64,000 nucleotides of DNA from Bin87 sp034423575 (lineage in GTDB: Bacteria > Chloroflexota > Dehalococcoidia > Lucifugimonadales > UBA3495). The position numbers and the translations under genes are program-made. The notes under the pieces were generated by a model that was not told the origin of the DNA, did no database searches, and worked only from the letters and a program-made list of their open reading frames with translations. Shown in pieces: positions 24,314-32,581 of this stretch; the first letter of the stretch is position 1; each line of letters begins with the position of its first letter. The stretch lies in contig DAOUIF010000048.1 of NCBI GenBank assembly GCA_034423575.1, positions 14,846-78,845 on the forward strand. The letters run 5' to 3'.

Positions 24314-25396
24314 TTACGCATTACCGCCCAGAGCCTGCAATTCCGGCATGACCTCAGCGGCGAAGAGGCGCATGCTGGCTTCGGCGGCATCGTAGGGCAT
24401 GGCAGCGTAGCTGAAGGCCCCCACGTAGGTGTCGTGGCCGGTACGGTCGCGGATCTGGAGGATCTTTTCGTAGCACTGTTCGGGCGTGCCCCAGACCTGC
24501 AGGTTGACGAAGAAATCCACAACCTCATCGTCGCCATAGTCGAACATCTTCTCGGCGACCTTGCCGTAATACTCGTACCCCTTGATGTCCTTGTGGTGGT
24601 CGGCCTTGAACTGGTAGTGGTCCATGACCGTGTGCCAGTAGCCGCCGATGTAGCGTCGGGCCATTTCGCGGGCGTGATCTGCATCTTCGTGGCAGAACGT
24701 CCAGCAGGCCACTACGGGCGAAGGGGGTCCGGCGGAACCGGCGCCGTGGCTCTCATGCCACGCGATTCGGTAGTTGGTCAGGTCGCGCTCGACTTCGTCC
24801 CAGGGTTTTTGAGGGATTACCAGCATGCCGACGCCCAGTTGGGCCATGATGCGGCTGCTCTCCGGCGAGATGGCCGCGGCGTAAGTGCGGTCCCTGAAGC
24901 TACGGAAAGGATTCGGCCGGATCTCACGACGCGGCTGCTTGATGTACTCCCCGTCGAACTCGCAGAATCCGCTCTCCAGCCCGGCCAGTAGGCACTCAGC
25001 GGACTCTATGAACCTCGTCCGGGACTCGTTCATGTCCACGCGAAACCCGTCGTATTCGACCTTGGCAAGGCCACGGCCCACGCCCAGGATGAACCGCCCG
25101 TCGCTGAGGTTGTCCAGCATGGATACCTGCTCCGCAACGCGCATGGGGTCGTGCCAGGGCAGGACGCAGACCATGCTTCCCAACTGCATGTCGGTGGTGC
25201 GTCCGGCCATGTAGGTCAGGAACTGGAGCACGTCGGGGCACATCGTGTAGTCGGTGAAATGGTGCTCCACGCCCCAGATCGATTGGAAACCTAACGGCTC
25301 GGCCAAGCCGGCCAGCCGCAGCTCCTCACGATACACGTCGTAATCGGAGGAAAACTTCCCCGGGTTCTGGAATATTGTGGCGGCGCCTACGTGCAT
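24314..25396 (-). CDS. LLM-class flavin-dependent monooxygenase (360 aa)
   Basis: This bacterial-luciferase-like TIM barrel has GFQSIWGVEHHFTDY, TDMQLGSMVCVLPWHDP, LSDGRFILGVGRGLAKVEY and a late WGTPEQCYEKI segment. The EHHFTDY and GVGRG motifs place it near FMN-dependent alkanal/alkane-type monooxygenases rather than the short F420 group. Substrate unknown. It is followed by the Uma2 gene and preceded by another LLM gene on the same strand; the 46227 gene is a close paralogue by motif. Confidence 0.9.
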   Translation of the reverse strand: MHVGAATIFQNPGKFSSDYDVYREELRLAGLAEPLGFQSIWGVEHHFTDYTMCPDVLQFLTYMAGRTTDMQLGSMVCVLPWHDPMRVAEQVSMLDNLSDGRFILGVGRGLAKVEYDGFRVDMNESRTRFIESAECLLAGLESGFCEFDGEYIKQPRREIRPNPFRSFRDRTYAAAISPESSRIMAQLGVGMLVIPQKPWDEVERDLTNYRIAWHESHGAGSAGPPSPVVACWTFCHEDADHAREMARRYIGGYWHTVMDHYQFKADHHKDIKGYEYYGKVAEKMFDYGDDEVVDFFVNLQVWGTPEQCYEKILQIRDRTGHDTYVGAFSYAAMPYDAAEASMRLFAAEVMPELQALGGNA

Positions 25397-25444
25397 GGTG
25401 GCCTCTTTAACAATGACTCGGTTTTCGTATTCACCGACTACTGC

Positions 25445-26503
25445 CTACAGCATCGGCCGCACCTTTTCAGGCGCGCAGGCGTGCATGACTGCCTGGGTGG
25501 ATGCGATTTCGGGGCGGGCGGCGATGACGCGAACCAGCGCGACATCTAACCCCTCAGCCAACTTGGCGAAGGCCGTGGCGGCCCCTTCGGGCTTGCCATA
25601 GTAGCCGACGGCCAGCAGGGCGTCCGACGGGTATGCGTCCGCCACCTCGTCCATGTCGCCGCCCCGAGTGCGGATGGCATCTGCGCCGGCCAGTTCTTCG
25701 GTGTAGCCCATGCGCTCGAAGTGAGCACGATAGCCGAACTGGCGCTCGCGCTCCGTGGGAACCGCCGCGCCCAACGGGTAGCCCAGGCAGTTCTTCGCGA
25801 AGGCGCGGCGGGCAACGTCCTCGTCCTCGTCGACGCAGATGCGGATGTATTCGACAACCTTGCACTCCGAAGGGTCGCGGCCGACGCGCTCCGCGCCCTC
25901 GGCGATCCGCTCGCGGCTCCAGGCGATCTGCGCGGGGGTGCACCAATTCAGGCAAACGCCGTCGGCGATCTCGCCGGCCAGCCGCAGCATCTCGGGGCCC
26001 AGGGTGCCGAGGTAGACAGGGGTGTTCGGCGCCGGGCGGATGGCGAGACGGATGTTGTTGTAGTTGATGTGCTCACCCTGATAGGAGACACGCTCGCCCC
26101 GGACCAAACCACGGACGGTGGTCAGGTAATCGCGCATGAGGTTCAAAGCGGAAACCCGAGGGAAACCGAGGTCACGGCGGTTGGCGGGCCGGTAGGCGCT
26201 GCCCGCGCCGATGCCCATGATGAACTTGCCGCCGGTCTGCTGGCTCATGGTGCCGCCGGACATGGCGAAACCCACGGGCGTGCGGCACATCACCGGCGAA
26301 ACACCGATGCCGGTGGTCAGGCCGCCTTCGACGATGTCACAACTGGCCTGCCAACGGCGGGCGCACACCTGGAAAGAATCGGTGCCGATGTTCTCAGGGG
26401 TCCAGATACTCTCGTAGCCCAACTCCGCGGCCTCACGGGCGAGGTTGGCCTGGTCGTCCCAGTTCATTCCCAGGGTGTGGTCCAGTCCGACGCCGATTTC
26501 CAT
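25445..26503 (-). CDS. LLM-class F420-dependent oxidoreductase (352 aa)
   Basis: The start ATG 26503 (GCGGGAGG site) gives MEIGVGLDHTLGMNWDDQ and a luciferase-like barrel: LGYESIWTPENIGTDSFQ, GIGVSPVMCRTPVGFAMSGG, FIMGIGAGSAYRP and PVYLGTLGPEMLRLAGEIAD. The last motif is typical of F420-dependent members such as methylene-H4MPT reductase-like and G6PD-like proteins. Function is not assignable beyond hydride transfer. An extended -10 (TGGTAAAAT) lies about 40 bases upstream. Confidence 0.9.
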   Translation of the reverse strand: MEIGVGLDHTLGMNWDDQANLAREAAELGYESIWTPENIGTDSFQVCARRWQASCDIVEGGLTTGIGVSPVMCRTPVGFAMSGGTMSQQTGGKFIMGIGAGSAYRPANRRDLGFPRVSALNLMRDYLTTVRGLVRGERVSYQGEHINYNNIRLAIRPAPNTPVYLGTLGPEMLRLAGEIADGVCLNWCTPAQIAWSRERIAEGAERVGRDPSECKVVEYIRICVDEDEDVARRAFAKNCLGYPLGAAVPTERERQFGYRAHFERMGYTEELAGADAIRTRGGDMDEVADAYPSDALLAVGYYGKPEGAATAFAKLAEGLDVALVRVIAARPEIASTQAVMHACAPEKVRPML

Positions 26504-26540
26504 TCCGTTGCCTCCCGCGATCCTGAGTGTCTGATGCGAA

Positions 26541-26549
26541 ATTTTACCA
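26541..26549 (-). promoter_or_regulatory. Extended -10 TGGTAAAAT
   Basis: On the minus strand TG-G-TAAAAT lies 37 bases upstream of the LLM start at 26503, which has its own ribosome site. Confidence 0.5.
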
Positions 26550-26628
26550 CGCAAATATCGTGAGTTCGGGTTCACTAAGACCTGCGGCGGTCAGGAGCAC
26601 ATGCTGATCGGGAGCGCACCAAGCCCGG

Positions 26629-26637
26629 TGCTATAAT
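26629..26637 (+). promoter_or_regulatory. Extended -10 TGCTATAAT for the MFS gene
   Basis: A perfect nonamer 32 bases before the TTG start at 26670, with GAGGGAGGG between. Confidence 0.6.
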
Positions 26638-26669
26638 CGGCGCCGGTTTGCGAGGGAGGGTCTAGCAAT

Positions 26670-27932
26670 TTGGCCACATTCCTGGGCGCCCGTGCCGGCG
26701 AGACCTTCGGCTCGTTCCGGCGGCGCGACTTTTCCCTGGTCTGGGTGTCCGCCAACATCGCCATGGTCGGGCGGCAGATGGAGATCATAGCGGTGCTCTG
26801 GCTAGTGCTGGAGTTGACCGGAGACGCGCTGCTGGTAGGACTGGCCGGCGGCTCCGCTCTTGGTCTGGCGTTCCTCTCCGTCTTCGCCGGCGCGGTGGTG
26901 GACCGAATGCCACGCCGGCTGCTAATGGCGGCGGGTCATTTCGTCGCGGCGGCACTGGCGTTCCTGTTGATGGCGCTGTTGCTGTCCGGCGAGCTGAAAG
27001 TCTGGATGATCTTCGCCATCATCCTGGGCGGCGGCGCGTTTCGGACCATCGAGCTTCCGGTTACCAATGCCCTGCTGATCGATACCGTGCCGCGCGAGCG
27101 GCTGACCAACGCGGTGGCTATGCTGGGTCTCGGCCAGAACCTCACGCAGTTCGTGGGTCCGATCATCGGGGGCTTTCTCTACACACCGCTCACTCCCGCC
27201 GGATTGTTTGGGTTCATCGGAGCGCTGTATATGGTTGGCGCCGTCATGGCTTTGATGGTCCGCACCAGAAACGCGACCGCAGGAAGCACCACACCGCGCC
27301 AGATCATCATCGGTGTCGGCGAGGGATTGCGGCACGTGTGGGAGCGCAAGGAACTGTTTATGGCGCTGCTGATAGCCGCCATGTACAACGTGACGGGTTT
27401 CCCATTCACCACCGCGCTAATGCCGATCTTCGCCAAGGAAACCCTGCAAGGCGGGCCGGAGGTTCTGGGACTGCTCAACGGCGCCATGGGCGCGGGCGCG
27501 GTGATCGGCGCGCTGGTGGTGGCCGGCATCGGCAACCTGCGCCGGCAAGGATGGTGGCTCGTCTGGGCGGTGAACGGCGGGTGGCACGGGTCGATGATCC
27601 TGTTCGCGGTGGCAGTGCTGACGCTGCCGGGGCTGTTGCCCTTTGGGGCCGTGCTGGTGGTGGCCCTGGCGATCAAGGTGCTCACCGGCATCGGGCGTTC
27701 CGTGTCGCTGGTGCTGGTGATGACGGTGCTGATGGGCAATTCGGATCCGGAGTTTCGGGGCCGCATGGGCGGGATGCGCGTGCTGGCGATCCAGGCCCAC
27801 TTCCCGGCCAGCGCGCTGAACGGGTGGATGGTTACTCAGATCGGCGCGCCGCTGACCGCGCTGTATCTGGGGATCGCCGGATCGGTGGCGGTGTTCCTGT
27901 GCCTGGTGTCCCGGCGGCTGCGGGAGGCGTGA
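26670..27932 (+). CDS. MFS transporter (EntS-like exporter family)
   Basis: The TTG at 26670 is supported by the GAGGGAGGG site. The 420-residue protein has about twelve hydrophobic spans and an N-terminal FGSFRRRDFSLVWVSANIAM typical of the MFS_3/EntS-like exporters, with the loop motif DRMPRRLLMAAG between spans 2 and 3. It probably exports a small molecule with proton antiport. Neighbours give no strong hint about the substrate; the divergent gene is an LLM oxidoreductase. Confidence 0.88.
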   Translation: MATFLGARAGETFGSFRRRDFSLVWVSANIAMVGRQMEIIAVLWLVLELTGDALLVGLAGGSALGLAFLSVFAGAVVDRMPRRLLMAAGHFVAAALAFLLMALLLSGELKVWMIFAIILGGGAFRTIELPVTNALLIDTVPRERLTNAVAMLGLGQNLTQFVGPIIGGFLYTPLTPAGLFGFIGALYMVGAVMALMVRTRNATAGSTTPRQIIIGVGEGLRHVWERKELFMALLIAAMYNVTGFPFTTALMPIFAKETLQGGPEVLGLLNGAMGAGAVIGALVVAGIGNLRRQGWWLVWAVNGGWHGSMILFAVAVLTLPGLLPFGAVLVVALAIKVLTGIGRSVSLVLVMTVLMGNSDPEFRGRMGGMRVLAIQAHFPASALNGWMVTQIGAPLTALYLGIAGSVAVFLCLVSRRLREA

Positions 27933-27936
27933 GGTT

Positions 27937-28206
27937 CTATTGGCGTATTGCCCACAACCGTCGGAATTCATCCGCCGTCATCGGGCAATTTACCGGGTCG
28001 TCAAGTTCAGAGTTCGTAAGCTTCAGCCGTTTGGCAGTATCCGATAGAATATGTTGGGGCAACTGGCCGCGGCTGGAATGCGAGAATTTTGCGACCCGAT
28101 ATTCCCGGCCACCGAACTCGAACCACCAGAAAACGTGGTGTCGGCGCCGGTCTTCCACAGCTCCCAGCTTACGCCGCAAAGCCCGTTGCCGCTCCCTGAC
28201 GTCCAT
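27937..28206 (-). CDS. Small basic protein, candidate TA toxin
   Basis: The 89-residue protein (RRRHHVFWWFEFGGREYRVA, then FSHSSRGQLPQHILSDTAKR) resembles HicA-like small proteins with a His-containing beta-hairpin and a C-terminal helix, found as the second gene of antitoxin-toxin pairs. Six bases separate it from the upstream 111-residue gene, on the same strand. The assignment rests on size, order and general pattern, not on a recognised domain. It is convergent with the MFS gene, with four bases between stops. Confidence 0.5.
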   Translation of the reverse strand: MDVRERQRALRRKLGAVEDRRRHHVFWWFEFGGREYRVAKFSHSSRGQLPQHILSDTAKRLKLTNSELDDPVNCPMTADEFRRLWAIRQ

Positions 28207-28212
28207 CCGGGC

Positions 28213-28548
28213 TTACTCATGACACCGGCGGATGATGCCACGCAATTTCGCAAGGTCGGCAGCAGCGGATACGCCGAGTCTAGCCTCCCGCTCCTCCAAA
28301 GATTCGCGATACTCCGACAACGACGTCCGCAGGTCCTGAACCGCCTCTTCAACGGATGCGCCCTCTCCGTATTCCTCAACCGTCAGGTGACGAGAGACAG
28401 CGAGCACTTCCTCCCCAGAAGCCTGAATCTCCACCACGAGGTCTACGGTCAACTCCCAATCATCATCCCACGAGCAATCGGACGGAATGACGTGCAGCTT
28501 TTTGCCTGCATCGGGCCGGTCGGCATAAAGGTTGGATGGTTCAGCCAT
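28213..28548 (-). CDS. Acidic protein, candidate antitoxin partner
   Basis: The 111 residues are acidic, with a beta-rich N-terminal half (WELTVDLVVEIQ, LTVEEYGEGASVEEAVQDL) and a helical tail (LSEYRESLEERE, LGVSAAADLAKLRGII), a HicB-like layout. It is followed after six bases by the small basic gene and preceded after nine bases by a 66-residue antitoxin-like gene. The pairing with the 89-residue gene looks like an antitoxin-toxin operon. No DNA-binding motif is evident. Confidence 0.5.
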   Translation of the reverse strand: MAEPSNLYADRPDAGKKLHVIPSDCSWDDDWELTVDLVVEIQASGEEVLAVSRHLTVEEYGEGASVEEAVQDLRTSLSEYRESLEEREARLGVSAAADLAKLRGIIRRCHE

Positions 28549-28557
28549 GTGTCCTAC

Positions 28558-28758
28558 CTACAGTTCTTGCAACGTGCCGTCGGCTTTCGCTTGAACGGCT
28601 TGCTCAACCAGGGAGTCCAGCTTGCCGTCGCGGGCATCCTGCTCGATTTCCGCGTCCCAGCGTTCACGCTCCATTTCGTGAAACCAGCGGCTCAATTGGG
28701 CATAGTCGGCCTCGGGTAGCTCTAATATGGCCTGTCGGATTTCCGCCACAGTTTTCAT
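28558..28758 (-). CDS. ParD-like small antitoxin (66 aa)
   Basis: ATG 28758 with AAGGAA upstream gives KTVAEIRQAILELPEADYAQ ... WDAEIEQDARDGKLDSLVEQ. This matches the common 65-75 residue antitoxins found beside RelE/ParE toxins, which share the GKLD.L.EEA tail. No RelE-type gene follows; instead two other small genes come next. So it is either an orphan antitoxin or part of a three-gene cassette. The longer frame to 28902 was rejected because conservation begins at KTVAEI. Confidence 0.65.
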   Translation of the reverse strand: MKTVAEIRQAILELPEADYAQLSRWFHEMERERWDAEIEQDARDGKLDSLVEQAVQAKADGTLQEL

Positions 28759-28933
28759 ATTGGGGTTTCCTTGGTGGGAAGGACGGGCATCAACTGGCTT
28801 GGGCGGTTCTGACGGGACTAATGCGCTTTCGAACATGATCGAGGTCATCCCGTGAACCAGCCCATCTGGCAGTGGCTTATCTCGCTGCGGTTTGAATGCC
28901 ATTCAATGCCTCCGGCAGGAGAGGAAAGGTTTA

Positions 28934-29488
28934 TCAAAGGGGTAGTGTGCCGAGTAGCGACAATGCCGACAAAGTGACCGCGGTGATGCTGGTGGCCACT
29001 CCAATGACAGATAGTACCCAAGTCCATCGTTGGATGCTCTTTTGGTTTCGCCTGTCCAATTCCCGTTGGGTTAACATGATGCGTGCCCACCTGATATCAG
29101 TGGGCATCCAATGAATGATAGGGCTGTTTGTATCGTTGGGATCTTCGTGTATCGCACCGAACTTGGCGTCCACGGCTTCATGCAACGCTTGGCTGAGGAG
29201 ATCATCACTCATCGACCGTAAATCCGCTTCACTCGGTAAGGAGTAGTGAAATTCAGGAGCCGATCCAGTCAGCGGGATCTCGACAAAACCATTCTTTACT
29301 CCCTTTTCGGCTTCCATCCACTGCGCCAAAGCGTCCATATGGGGATGTCGGCTTCCCGAAACGGCGTGTTGAATCATGAGGAGGCTCAAATGGATATACT
29401 GCAACCGCAGACCCATCTGCTTGTCTCTGTTCTCCATATGTACTCCATGCACTCCGAGTCGCCCAATGGTGGCGGCGACCCACACCAT
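28934..29488 (-). CDS. Tail-anchored protein of unknown function (184 aa)
   Basis: Starting at ATG 29488, 17 bases after the methyltransferase-HNH stop, the frame encodes a helical soluble part (HMDALAQWMEAEKGVKNGFV, LRSMSDDLLSQALHEAVD) and ends with one hydrophobic span (WVLSVIGVATSITAVTLSAL) and four more residues, as in a C-terminally anchored protein. The reading frame upstream of 29488 overlaps the methyltransferase and is a shadow. The close spacing suggests an operon with the methyltransferase-HNH gene, so it may be an accessory of a restriction or defence locus. Confidence 0.55.
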   Translation of the reverse strand: MVWVAATIGRLGVHGVHMENRDKQMGLRLQYIHLSLLMIQHAVSGSRHPHMDALAQWMEAEKGVKNGFVEIPLTGSAPEFHYSLPSEADLRSMSDDLLSQALHEAVDAKFGAIHEDPNDTNSPIIHWMPTDIRWARIMLTQRELDRRNQKSIQRWTWVLSVIGVATSITAVTLSALSLLGTLPL

Positions 29489-29505
29489 ATTGTTTATATT
29501 GTCCC

Positions 29506-30900
29506 TTACGCCGCCATGCCCATCTCCCGCAGGCGGGCTACCAGGTATTCCTGGGGGCGGTCGCCCTTGACCCGGTTGCAGTGGGCGCAGAGGAGTTGCA
29601 GGTTTTCGATGTGATCGGTGCCGCCGGCCGACTGCGGGATGACGTGGTCGACCTCCAGGTGGCGGAACTCGAAGGCGGACTTGCAGCCGTTGCAGCGGCC
29701 TTCCTGCTGGCCGAAGAGGACGTGCTTGTTCTGGCGGTAGGGGATGGGCGCGTCGATGTCGGTGCGTCGGGGAACGTCGGTGCGGGCGGTGACGAGGCGG
29801 TTGTGGAAGAGCTCGCCCATGGTCTGCTGGAGGCGCATGTTGACCAGCTCGACGGCTTTGGGGGAGATGTCGATGCCAATCCAGCGACGGCCCAGGTTCT
29901 CGGCGGCGACGCAGGCGGTGGCGCAGCCGCAGAAGGGGTCCAGCACCACGTCGTCCTCGTTGGAGGACGCCTTGATGATGCGCTCCAGCAGGGCGAGGGG
30001 TTTCTGCGTGGGGTAGCCGATGCGCTCTCTGGCCTGCGAGTTTATAGGTGAGATGTCTGCCCACGAATCTTGCAACGGCAATCCTGGCATCTCGTCGAGA
30101 TAGCGCTTGTAGCGCGGCACCGCACCTGGCCGACTTTGCACAACCCTGCCTTCGGCAACAAGCTCGTGCATGCGTTCTTCACTGTACCGCCAATAACGGG
30201 TGACGCCCATCACGTCGTATTGGGGATTGCCCCTGGATGCCCCACCAGGGCCGGTCAAATTGTCTAGAGTGTACCGACGGTTAGTCTCTGGCTCTATGAG
30301 CGAGAATCTTGCGATGTATTCGGGTTCGTAATCCGTATAAATTGTGTTCCATGTCCATTGGTCTGTGATTGTGTAGAAGAGCAGGACGTCGTGGACACGG
30401 CCATGTTGCTGTCGGCCTTGCCGGCCGTCGTTATGGGCGGTGGTTCGTTTCCAAATGATTTCGCTGCGAAAGTTACCCTGTCCATAGATGCTGTCCATCA
30501 GCAGCTTGAGATAATGGCTCGCGGTGGGGTCGCAGTGGAGGTAGATGGAGCCGGTGTCCTTGAGGACGCGGCGCATTTCCAGCAGGCGCACGGCCATCAT
30601 GCAGAGGTAGGACTGCATCCCCTTGCCGTGGGTGAGGCCGGCGGTTTGAAGAACCTGGTACATGGCCGGCTGCTCGTCGGCGATGAGGCCCATCCAGGCC
30701 ACGTCCAGGTCCGAGAGGGTCCAGGTGTCCTTGAAGGCGGCGCCGGCCGCTGCTGACCCCACGGGCGCGGCGTAGTTGCGGTTGGAGTTGAAGGGCGGAT
30801 CGAGGTAGATCAGGTCAACCGACGCGGAGTTGAGGCCGCGCAGAATTTCGAGGTTGTCCCCGGTCCAGATGGTGCGGTCGGCGAAGTTGGGGGTGGTCAT
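29506..30900 (-). CDS. DNA methyltransferase fused to an HNH endonuclease domain
   Basis: The 464-residue protein starts MTTPNFADRTIW. It is a beta-class amino-methyltransferase: motif IV DPPF at 34-37 comes before the AdoMet motif LDPFCGCATACVAAENLG (from 320). The C-terminal 65 residues are an HNH domain with zinc cysteines CNGC (403-406) and CAHC (438-441), catalytic His419 in DHVIPQS, and Asn433. A methylase and a nuclease in one chain could be a self-contained restriction-modification enzyme or a modification-dependent nuclease. An extended -10 lies only seven bases before the ATG, so the mRNA is probably leaderless. The frame upstream to 31224 was rejected. Confidence 0.88.
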   Translation of the reverse strand: MTTPNFADRTIWTGDNLEILRGLNSASVDLIYLDPPFNSNRNYAAPVGSAAAGAAFKDTWTLSDLDVAWMGLIADEQPAMYQVLQTAGLTHGKGMQSYLCMMAVRLLEMRRVLKDTGSIYLHCDPTASHYLKLLMDSIYGQGNFRSEIIWKRTTAHNDGRQGRQQHGRVHDVLLFYTITDQWTWNTIYTDYEPEYIARFSLIEPETNRRYTLDNLTGPGGASRGNPQYDVMGVTRYWRYSEERMHELVAEGRVVQSRPGAVPRYKRYLDEMPGLPLQDSWADISPINSQARERIGYPTQKPLALLERIIKASSNEDDVVLDPFCGCATACVAAENLGRRWIGIDISPKAVELVNMRLQQTMGELFHNRLVTARTDVPRRTDIDAPIPYRQNKHVLFGQQEGRCNGCKSAFEFRHLEVDHVIPQSAGGTDHIENLQLLCAHCNRVKGDRPQEYLVARLREMGMAA

Positions 30901-30907
30901 GGGACGG

Positions 30908-30916
30908 ATTTTAGCA
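30908..30916 (-). promoter_or_regulatory. Extended -10 TGCTAAAAT, leaderless methyltransferase promoter
   Basis: On the minus strand TG-C-TAAAAT ends seven bases before the ATG at 30900. With a normal start-site distance the transcript begins at the start codon. It is back-to-back with the plus-strand promoter at 30929-30957. Confidence 0.55.
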
Positions 30917-30928
30917 CTGCAATCCCCG

Positions 30929-30957
30929 TTGACCCGCCCGGTGGCGGTCTCTACAAT
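30929..30957 (+). promoter_or_regulatory. Sigma-70-type promoter for the cyclase-family gene
   Basis: TTGACC (30929-30934) and TACAAT (30952-30957) are separated by 17 bases, the optimal spacing. The gene starts at 31010. Confidence 0.65.
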
Positions 30958-31009
30958 CGCTCCAACTGGTAGGTGATACGGAAACATTGACCGCATCGGA
31001 GGGACCACC

Positions 31010-31945
31010 ATGACCACACCAACCATTCCCACCGAAGAGCAAGTATTGGGCTGGTTCGATTCGCTGAGCAACTGGGGTCGTTGGGGCGACGACGACGAGC
31101 TGGGCACGCTGAACCTGATAACCGATGCGAAGCGTAAAGAGGCGGCGAGCCTGGTCCAGGAAGGCATCAGCGTGACCTGCTCACGGCTGCTGGTTCCGGA
31201 GATGGCGCCGGACGTGACCAGCATCCCGCCGTTGCACTACATGGTGTCCACCGGTGAATCCGCCCCATCCGAGGGTGGCGGCGGCGCCAGCGATTTCCTG
31301 GGGGTGTCATTCCACGGGCTCACCGTCACCCACCTGGACAGCCTGTGCCACCAGTTCTGGAACGGCAAGATGTACAACGGCATGGACGCCGGGTTGGTCA
31401 ACAACGCCAACAAGGCCGGAGCCGGTGCGATTGACGCGGTGAAGAACGGCGTTGTGACACGTGGGGTGCTGCTGGATATCGCCGGCGTGAAGGGCCGGGA
31501 TTGGCTGGACGCCGCCGAGCCGGTTTTCACCGCCGATCTGGAAGCGGCGGAAGAGGCCCAGGGCGTCCGGGTGACGGAAGGGGACGCGCTGTGCATCCGG
31601 CTGGGTTGGTACAAGCGTCGCCAAGAGGTTGGCCCGCCCAGCGCGGCCGAAGGGCGGCCCGGCCTGCACGCGGAGACTTTGCCATGGCTGCGGGAGCGCG
31701 GTGTTTCCATCGCCGCGTGCGACGCCTCATGGGACGTTGCGCCCAGCGAATACCCATACGTTGGCCTTCCCATCCATAAGGTTGGGATCGTCGGCATGGG
31801 GTTGTGGCTGATCGACGCGGCGAATTTCGACGAGGTTGCGCCGGTGTGCCGCCGGCTGAACCGCTGGGATTTTATGTTCACCGTCGCGCCGCTGAGGTGG
31901 CACAATGCCACCGGGTCGCCGGTAAACCCGCTGGCGACGTTCTGA
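31010..31945 (+). CDS. Cyclase-family metal-dependent hydrolase
   Basis: The 311-residue protein is of the cyclase family (kynurenine formamidase-like fold, PF04199 type): WGRWGDDDELGTLNLI near the N-terminus and SFHGLTVTHLDSLCHQFWNG, a variant of the HxGTHxDxxxH metal site with Leu-Asp after His. In SAR202-like genomes such proteins are common beside CoA-transferases and oxygenases. Substrate unknown. The stop overlaps the next start (TGATG). Confidence 0.85.
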   Translation: MTTPTIPTEEQVLGWFDSLSNWGRWGDDDELGTLNLITDAKRKEAASLVQEGISVTCSRLLVPEMAPDVTSIPPLHYMVSTGESAPSEGGGGASDFLGVSFHGLTVTHLDSLCHQFWNGKMYNGMDAGLVNNANKAGAGAIDAVKNGVVTRGVLLDIAGVKGRDWLDAAEPVFTADLEAAEEAQGVRVTEGDALCIRLGWYKRRQEVGPPSAAEGRPGLHAETLPWLRERGVSIAACDASWDVAPSEYPYVGLPIHKVGIVGMGLWLIDAANFDEVAPVCRRLNRWDFMFTVAPLRWHNATGSPVNPLATF

Positions 31946-32511
31946 TGACGGCTCCCGTACTCAGCGAATACGACCGGGCGCACAACCGTAGCGTCTGGTC
32001 GGAGTGGCTGCGTCGTTCCGATTGGACCGTTGTACCCAAAGCTGGCGGCGGGACTCACGAAATCCGGGATACCTGGGACGTGGGATTCGCTTTGGCGACG
32101 GAATACTGGCCGCTCCGCAACGAGGTGGCGGACGCGGCTGAGTACGAAGACGACATCGAGCCGGCGGTCATGATGACCTGCTATGGGTTACAGGATGGCG
32201 CCGGCAGCTTCAACTGTGCCGATTTACCCGAACGTATTCGCAGCCGCATTCTGTTCGCGGCGCAAGCGGCCAAGGGCACTTCGCGCGGCCAGGGCAGCAT
32301 CGCCGCCTACATGGCGCACAACACCATCGCGGCGCTGACTGAGGAGGACGAGTGGCACCTGTTTGTGCTGGCGAATTGCCTGGACGACATGTGGCGTGAC
32401 GATCCCTCTCCTATGGCGGGGACCGTTTTCAGCCCGCCTGACATCGCTCGCCTGATTGCCGACATACTCGACGCCGCGCCGGCGTCAATGCTGGCATCTG
32501 CGGATAACTGA
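31945..32511 (+). CDS. Conserved-looking hypothetical protein (188 aa)
   Basis: ATG 31945 overlaps the cyclase stop, so translation is coupled. The sequence is acidic with DTWDVGFALATEYWPLRN, RSRILFAAQAAKGTSRGQGS and a helical end. No signal peptide, no membrane span and no family that I recognise. Operon position suggests a role with the cyclase-family hydrolase. The upstream extension to 31804 lies inside the cyclase gene and was rejected. Confidence 0.6.
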   Translation: MTAPVLSEYDRAHNRSVWSEWLRRSDWTVVPKAGGGTHEIRDTWDVGFALATEYWPLRNEVADAAEYEDDIEPAVMMTCYGLQDGAGSFNCADLPERIRSRILFAAQAAKGTSRGQGSIAAYMAHNTIAALTEEDEWHLFVLANCLDDMWRDDPSPMAGTVFSPPDIARLIADILDAAPASMLASADN

Positions 32512-32581
32512 TCTGCGCGGACCTCCTTTGGCTGAACTCGGAACAGCCGCTTCGAATACTCACGGTGAAATCGCAAAACCA

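Noticed and set aside
29489..30064. N-terminal extension of the tail-anchored protein
   Set aside because: It is a shadow inside the methyltransferase-HNH gene with Pro/Arg-rich composition.
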